Source: Salmonella bongori NCTC 12419
Lineage (GTDB): Bacteria > Pseudomonadota > Gammaproteobacteria > Enterobacterales > Enterobacteriaceae
NCBI RefSeq assembly: GCF_000252995.1
Contig: NC_015761.1
Coordinates: 4,278,001 to 4,342,000, forward strand
DNA: 64,000 nucleotides
Direction: 5' to 3'
Part shown: positions 59,444-64,000 of the stretch, piece after piece
How the letters are laid out: each line of letters begins with the position of its first letter
How positions within the stretch are numbered: the stretch's first letter is position 1
Position numbers and translations under genes: made by a program
Notes under the pieces: model-generated
The model's database searches: none
Seen by the model: only the letters and a program-made list of their open reading frames with translations
Told to the model about the DNA's origin: nothing

Positions 59444-60202
59444 ATGGATTACCCGCAAATACTTTCCCCGGTGCTTAACTTCCTGCACTGCCAAACGCCG
59501 CAGGCGTGGATCGTGCAAGCCCGCGATCCGCAAAATCTCCCGCTGCTGCTTACCGATCATTTAATCTGCGAGCTGAAAGCTGCGCAAACCGCGCTGCTGT
59601 TAGTGCGTAAATATGTCGCCGATAAACCGGGCGCCGATGCGCTGCTCGCCTGGCTGAAACCTTACGAAGCGTTTGCCTTTTGTCAGGGGCCGGAGCCGGA
59701 TTTTGTTACATTGCATAAGCAGATCGGCAAAAGCGTAATGCCGCAAACTGACGATCCCTGGGGACGCCAGCTCGTCGACCGCATGGTGTTACTGATTAAA
59801 GAAGAGCTGCACCATTTCTGGCAGGTTCGCGAGGTGATGCAGGCCAGAAATATTCCTTATGTGAAAATCACCGCCAGCCGTTACGCGAAAGGTATGCTGA
59901 AAGCGGTACGGACGCATGAACCGTTCACGTTAATTGATAAACTGATTTGCGGGGCGTATATCGAAGCTCGCTCCTGCGAACGTTTTGCCGCGCTGGCGCC
60001 CTGGCTGGATGACGATTTACAGACATTTTATCTCTCGCTCCTGCGCTCTGAAGCGCGCCACTACCAGGACTATCTGGCGCTGGCGCAACAGGTTTCCAGC
60101 GAGGATATTTCCGCTCGCGTGCGCTATTTTGGCGACGTGGAGGCTGATCTTATCACGTCGACAGACCGTGAGTTCCGTTTTCATAGCGGCGTGCCGATTT
60201 AA
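59444..60202 (+). CDS. miaE: tRNA-(ms2io6A) hydroxylase
   Basis: 252-residue di-iron monooxygenase that hydroxylates the isopentenyl side chain of ms2i6A37 in tRNA using O2. Ferritin-like iron ligands: 'CELKAAQ' (about 46-52), 'KEELHHFWQVRE' (about 120-131), 'YIEARSCERF' (about 173-182), 'LRSEARHYQDYL' (about 203-214). The gene is present in Salmonella but absent from E. coli K-12. ATG 59444 (MDYPQILSP) is preferred; ten upstream codons have no support. Downstream of rraB and perhaps co-transcribed. Confidence 0.93.
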   Translation: MDYPQILSPVLNFLHCQTPQAWIVQARDPQNLPLLLTDHLICELKAAQTALLLVRKYVADKPGADALLAWLKPYEAFAFCQGPEPDFVTLHKQIGKSVMPQTDDPWGRQLVDRMVLLIKEELHHFWQVREVMQARNIPYVKITASRYAKGMLKAVRTHEPFTLIDKLICGAYIEARSCERFAALAPWLDDDLQTFYLSLLRSEARHYQDYLALAQQVSSEDISARVRYFGDVEADLITSTDREFRFHSGVPI

Positions 60203-60306
60203 GATTTCTTGTTCGGCATAAAAATAAATATACTATCCATCTATCAAGATATTTATTGATGGATGGTATTTGTTTGGCTGGAATTATAAATTAAGTGAAT
60301 TTCATA

Positions 60307-61035
60307 ATGTTAATAAACAGAAAATCAGGATGGTTAGTTTGTGCGGTTATTTTTATTGGCGCTATAGTGTGGCTAAATGAACAGGATACGCCTGAAAACC
60401 ATGTGTCAGGTGAATTAAAAAGCATGAAGACGATGGCGCTAATGAAAAAGTATGATCCTCAGAGTTGGCAAAAGATTTATGACGAACTCCTTTTGATTGA
60501 AAAAAATAATAAAGATCCTCATAAAGTAGCCGCTTTGCTTATTCCTGTCACAGAAAACTTTGTTTTGGCTCGTTTGCCATTTTCCGCAGACAAGGACGTT
60601 ATTGCTTATGGGAAAAGCAGCGTCGAACGTTTAACGATTATTGCGAAAAATAGCAAAGAGGATTGCTTGCGAGCAATAGATCCCTCTATTGATGGGCCCG
60701 TTAACGGCGCTACCCTACTTAAAATCTTCCCCTGGGAAATGCGTGAACGCTTTGATAAAGCGAGTTCTGATATGATCATTTCTTCTTATAGCCCTGACAA
60801 ACATCAGGTGAGTGAAAGCGAAACGCAGCAGGCGACTAACGATATCGGAGCCATAATAAAAAATCTGCGAGAGCGCTTTGGTTCAGACTTTGATTATTGG
60901 CAGGAATCTACAGCAGACCTCAGTAAAAGCAGCGTGGTCTGTGATATCGAATTGGCCTTTTGGCAACAGGTCTTATCTACGCCGGCCCCAAGAGCGGCAG
61001 CGATAATTCGCAAACTTAATATGAAAGCGGAGTAG
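60307..61035 (+). CDS. Orphan protein with N-terminal membrane anchor
   Basis: About 242 residues, unrecognised. One N-terminal hydrophobic segment (about 7-24, WLVCAVIFIGAIVWL) could be a signal anchor; the rest is hydrophilic, helix-rich and Lys-rich, with two Cys (in KEDCLRAI and VVCDIELA). Upstream GTG 60295 is possible, but no ribosome site decides. The coding sequence is clearly more AT-rich than its neighbours, suggesting acquisition. It lies between miaE and yjgM, where E. coli has no gene that I recall. Confidence 0.7.
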   Translation: MLINRKSGWLVCAVIFIGAIVWLNEQDTPENHVSGELKSMKTMALMKKYDPQSWQKIYDELLLIEKNNKDPHKVAALLIPVTENFVLARLPFSADKDVIAYGKSSVERLTIIAKNSKEDCLRAIDPSIDGPVNGATLLKIFPWEMRERFDKASSDMIISSYSPDKHQVSESETQQATNDIGAIIKNLRERFGSDFDYWQESTADLSKSSVVCDIELAFWQQVLSTPAPRAAAIIRKLNMKAE

Positions 61036-61055
61036 CAATTCCACTCCGCTGTTTA

Positions 61056-61559
61056 TCACAGTGATTTTAACATCCGCACTTCGCAATCGACATGCCCGGT
61101 GCAACCGAGTGATTCACTAATATGTTCAAACCCTAAACGTTCGTATAGCGCGATCGCCTCGCGTAAAAAAGCCGTTGTTTCCAGATAGCAGCGTTTAAAA
61201 CCCTGTTCACGGGCGTGTTCCAGTGCCATCAGCGCCAGCTTTTTCGCCAGGCCCTGGCCACGAATCACCGGTAAAAAATACATTTTTTGTAGTTCGCAAA
61301 TGTCCGGTTCGCTACAGGATAACGGCGCAACGCCGCCGCCGCCCACCACGCGACCGTCTTGCTCTACCACCCAGTAGGCCGCGCCCGGTTGACTATAAAC
61401 CTGATACAGTTCATCCAGATTAGGGTCGGCAACGGTATATCCTTTATCGGCAGTCAGTCCGTATTCTGCGGACACCTGGCGGATCACGCGGGCAATGGCG
61501 GCATCGTCGGCAGGCGTGATTCGGCGTACCGTGAGCGTTGGCGAGATGACATTATTCAT
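61056..61559 (-). CDS. yjgM: GNAT-family N-acetyltransferase YjgM
   Basis: 167 residues. Acetyl-CoA binding motif A reads 'FLPVIRGQGLAKKLALMALEHAR' (about 100-122) with the Q/R-x-x-G-x-G/A signature. The conserved 'GCTGHVDCEVRML' closes the C-terminus. Substrate is not evident from sequence. ATG 61559 (MNNVISPT) fits the E. coli start; six extra upstream codons have no support. Confidence 0.9.
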   Translation of the reverse strand: MNNVISPTLTVRRITPADDAAIARVIRQVSAEYGLTADKGYTVADPNLDELYQVYSQPGAAYWVVEQDGRVVGGGGVAPLSCSEPDICELQKMYFLPVIRGQGLAKKLALMALEHAREQGFKRCYLETTAFLREAIALYERLGFEHISESLGCTGHVDCEVRMLKSL

Positions 61560-61753
61560 AACATGTCTCAATTTCAAAAATTTATATATAGATTACTTTA
61601 ATACCACCGTCTTCAGTTATACGCAAGAAGATCCTGAATCAGACAAAATAAAGGGCGGAAAAATTAATCAGAAATAGTATTGTAGTCAAACCAGTAACAA
61701 CTTACTGGTTTTTATTATTTATATTAATAAACTGTAAGTCAGGGATATGATTC

Positions 61754-62941
61754 ATGAATAACGTTATCAGTAGTAAAGATAACCATAATCACGCGTTGGT
61801 GTTTACAGGCAAGGGCGGGAAATATTTTATTATTTGTCTCGTGAATTTCTTGTTGACGTGTATTACGTTGGGGATTTATGCCCCGTGGGCAATGGTGAAA
61901 TGTCGTCGTTATATTTATACGAATATGACACTAAATAATCAGGCTTTTGCTTACAAAGCCACGGGCAGCGCATTATTTTTTAGTATGTTGTTAGTTTTTA
62001 TTGTCTATGGTATTAGCATCTCTTTTATCGAACATGGTAATGCCGGTCTCGGCTTTACGCTATTTGGTTTGCTCCTTGCTATTATTCCTTTTATGGCGAT
62101 GAAAGGGTTGCAGTATCAGGCGAGGATGACGTCGCTTAATGGCGTACGTTTCGGATTCCAGTGTTCTATGCTGCGTGCCTGGTGGTACATGTTCGCTGTG
62201 CCGGTACTGCTGATGGCGGCGCTTTATATCGTCCTGTCTCTTATCTCTGTCATCACTACAGCCGTCGGCGGTTTAGTATTTAATATCGTCGTGCTTGGTT
62301 TGCTGGCTATTATTGGGATCGGCGTCATTAACGGTGTTACCTGTAGCAAATGGATGACGTTGTTTGGCAATGGCGCAAACTTTGGCACTCATCGTTTCTC
62401 GATTCAGGTTGATATTAAAACGTGTATCAGAGGATGTGTGCTGGCGATGCTGACCCTTTTCCCTTTTGCCATCGTGATGGGTTATCTGATCGCGCCAGTG
62501 TTCACCGATCTTATTTTTTTGAGTATGACCGGGAATGCGATGGGCAGGGAGGCGATTTTTCTGCAATATTATAGCCAGCTAATGGCGTGCTATTTCCTTT
62601 ATTTCCTCGCTATTCTGGTGGTAACCAGCTACCTGTATGTGACGTTACGCAACCTGTTTTTAAACAATTTGTCACTGGCGAATGATTCGATTCGTTTTCA
62701 TTCCTCTGTCACTTCACACGGTATGCTGTGGCGGTTACTGACGATGGTTGTCCTCTCCGGCGTGACACTAGGGCTGGCTTACCCGTGGTTGAAAATGTGG
62801 ATGGTGGGCTGGCTGGCACAGAATACACAGGTCCTGGGCGATTTGGATTCACTGGCATTAACTGATGATGAGCAGCCGCTGGAAAACGGTCCGCTGATGT
62901 GGATTTCCCGCGGCATCATGCCTTACTTCCCATTTATCTGA
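61754..62941 (+). CDS. yjgN: DUF898-family inner membrane protein YjgN
   Basis: 395 residues, about ten membrane segments. Characteristic DUF898 pieces: N-terminal 'FTGKGGKYFIICLVNFLLTCITLGIYAPWAMVKCRRY' and its internal echo near the C-terminus 'LLTMVVLSGVTLGLAYPWLKMWMV', pointing to an internal duplication. Function unknown. Position between yjgM and valS as in E. coli. Confidence 0.92.
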   Translation: MNNVISSKDNHNHALVFTGKGGKYFIICLVNFLLTCITLGIYAPWAMVKCRRYIYTNMTLNNQAFAYKATGSALFFSMLLVFIVYGISISFIEHGNAGLGFTLFGLLLAIIPFMAMKGLQYQARMTSLNGVRFGFQCSMLRAWWYMFAVPVLLMAALYIVLSLISVITTAVGGLVFNIVVLGLLAIIGIGVINGVTCSKWMTLFGNGANFGTHRFSIQVDIKTCIRGCVLAMLTLFPFAIVMGYLIAPVFTDLIFLSMTGNAMGREAIFLQYYSQLMACYFLYFLAILVVTSYLYVTLRNLFLNNLSLANDSIRFHSSVTSHGMLWRLLTMVVLSGVTLGLAYPWLKMWMVGWLAQNTQVLGDLDSLALTDDEQPLENGPLMWISRGIMPYFPFI

Positions 62942-62944
62942 TGT

Positions 62945-62969
62945 AAAAAGGCCGGCGTAAACGCCGGCC
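62945..62969 (-). terminator. Terminator of valS, shared with yjgN
   Basis: GGCCGGCGT (62950-62958) pairs with ACGCCGGCC (62961-62969). On the minus strand five T follow. On the plus strand AAAATGTATTTT follows, so it mainly serves valS. Confidence 0.88.
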
Positions 62970-62997
62970 AAAATGTATTTTGCTGAATGGCGAATGA

Positions 62998-64000
62998 TTA
63001 CAGAGCGCTAATCACCGCTTGTTGCTCAATCAGCTTCGCTTTCGCTTCCGCATAGCCCTCCAGCTTCTCACGCTCTTTGGCGATCACCGCTTCCGGTGCG
63101 CGGGCAACAAAGCCTTCGTTAGCAAGCTTACCTTCAATACGGGCAATCTCACCTTCGATTTTTGCCACTTCTTTCGCCAGACGCGCCAGCTCATCCTCTT
63201 TGTTGATAAGACCAGCCATCGGGATCAGCAGCTCGGCACCGTCGATGATTTTAGCGACCGATACCGGGCCTTTGTCATCGGCAGGTAGCACGGTGATGCT
63301 TTCCAGACGCGCCAGAGTTTGCAGGAAGTTACGGTTGTCATTGACGCGACGAACGGCTTCTTCACTACAGCCGCGCAGCAGCAGTTCCAGCGGTTTGCCC
63401 GGCGCGATGTTCATTTCCGCACGGATATTACGTACGGCGATGATTGCCTGCTTCAGCCATTCGGTATCCGCGAGCGCCACTTCATCTACCTGAGAGGCAT
63501 CGTACTGCGGGAACGGCTGTAGCATGATAGTGTCAGCGGTGATACCGCAAATCACTTTCACGCGCTGCCAGATGGTTTCGGTAATGAACGGGATGATCGG
63601 ATGCGCCAGGCGCAGCAGACCTTCCAGTACTGTCACCAGCGTGTGTCGCGTGCCGCGCAGTTCAGATTCGGAACCGCCGGTCATCACCGGCTTAGTCAGC
63701 TCCAGATACCAGTCGCAGAACTGGTTCCAGGTGAATTCATACAGAATGCCCGCGGCGATATCAAAACGGAAGCTATCCAGCGCATCGCGGTATGCTTTGA
63801 TGGTCTGGTTGAATTCCGCCAGGATCCAGCGATCCGCCAGCGACAGCGTCATGTCGCCACCGTTGAAGCCGCAGTCCTGATCTTCGGTGTTCATCAACAC
63901 AAAGCGGCTGGCGTTCCACAGCTTGTTACAGAAGTTACGATAGCCTTCCAGACGTTTCATATCCCAGTTGATGTCGCGACCAGTCGACGCCAGCGCTGCC
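62998..64000 (-). CDS. valS: Valyl-tRNA synthetase, C-terminal part
   Basis: The last ~334 codons; the 5' part lies beyond the window. The visible frame enters at AALASTGRDINWDMKRLEG and continues with the anticodon-binding domain (RNFCNKLWNASRF). The C-terminal coiled coil (NKEDELARLAKEVAKIEGEIARIEGKL) ends in IEQQAVISAL. The HIGH and KMSKS motifs are outside the window. Located after yjgN, as in E. coli. Confidence 0.97.
   Translation of the reverse strand, partial: AALASTGRDINWDMKRLEGYRNFCNKLWNASRFVLMNTEDQDCGFNGGDMTLSLADRWILAEFNQTIKAYRDALDSFRFDIAAGILYEFTWNQFCDWYLELTKPVMTGGSESELRGTRHTLVTVLEGLLRLAHPIIPFITETIWQRVKVICGITADTIMLQPFPQYDASQVDEVALADTEWLKQAIIAVRNIRAEMNIAPGKPLELLLRGCSEEAVRRVNDNRNFLQTLARLESITVLPADDKGPVSVAKIIDGAELLIPMAGLINKEDELARLAKEVAKIEGEIARIEGKLANEGFVARAPEAVIAKEREKLEGYAEAKAKLIEQQAVISAL

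Overview
The window is a chromosomal segment of an enteric bacterium, almost certainly Salmonella. The backbone order matches the E. coli/Salmonella 'ytf-yjg' arc: rpsF-priB-rpsR-rplI, ytfB, fklB, cycA, ytfE, ytfF, qorB, ytfH, cpdB, cysQ, ytfJKL, msrA, tamAB, ytfP, ppa, fbp, mpl, darP, pmbA, cybC, nrdDG, treBCR, mgtA, ridA, pyrBI, argI, rraB, yjgMN, valS. Salmonella is indicated by miaE, a complete arginine deiminase cluster with its own ArgR paralogue, a 33-residue PyrL leader peptide, and a 17-codon proline-rich mgtL leader. Subspecies or serovar cannot be fixed by eye. The N-terminus of MgtA and the MgtL peptide differ noticeably from the Typhimurium sequences as I remember them.

Layout. 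1-1184: end of the ribosomal protein operon with an intrinsic terminator. 1270-21193: housekeeping and envelope genes, including D-Ala/Gly uptake, Fe-S repair under an NsrR site, quinone reductase and redox regulator, 3'-nucleotidase, PAP phosphatase, polyamine exporter, MsrA, and the TamA/TamB envelope machine. 21213-23578: a Salmonella-type accessory pair, an MFS transporter and an amidohydrolase. 23990-29898: ppa, fbp, mpl, darP, pmbA, cybC. 30195-37597: an eight-gene accessory operon plus its regulator, combining an uncharacterised transport module with amidohydrolase, PLP ammonia-lyase and KDGP-aldolase enzymes. 37658-38281: a decayed vapBC toxin-antitoxin pair. 38449-41461: anaerobic ribonucleotide reductase with a readable FNR/NrdR/DnaA control region. 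41618-45823: trehalose uptake and hydrolysis. 45900-48913: PhoP-controlled mgtA with its mgtL leader. 49074-51164: ridA and the pyrLBI attenuation operon. 51201-56577: arginine deiminase operon. 57252-64000: tabA, argI, rraB, miaE, an orphan AT-rich gene, yjgM, yjgN and the 3' part of valS.

Functional links. The operon at 30 kb reads as a self-contained pathway: membrane uptake, probably coupled to phosphorylation, then de-acylation, then elimination of ammonia from a 6-phospho-aminosugar acid, then aldol cleavage to pyruvate and a triose phosphate. A PTS-sensing transcription factor closes the operon. The amidohydrolase at 22.4 kb is a distant paralogue of the one in this operon. The arginine section couples catabolism (arcA, arcC, arcB, a YfcC-type carrier) with a divergent ArgR relative. 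The anabolic ornithine carbamoyltransferase argI lies about 1.2 kb beyond arcA, separated from it by tabA, and carries paired ARG boxes.

REP/BIME palindromes occur in many intergenic gaps. No tRNA, rRNA, CRISPR array, insertion sequence or prophage gene was seen. The myo-inositol (iol) island that I recall in S. Typhimurium near mpl is not present here.
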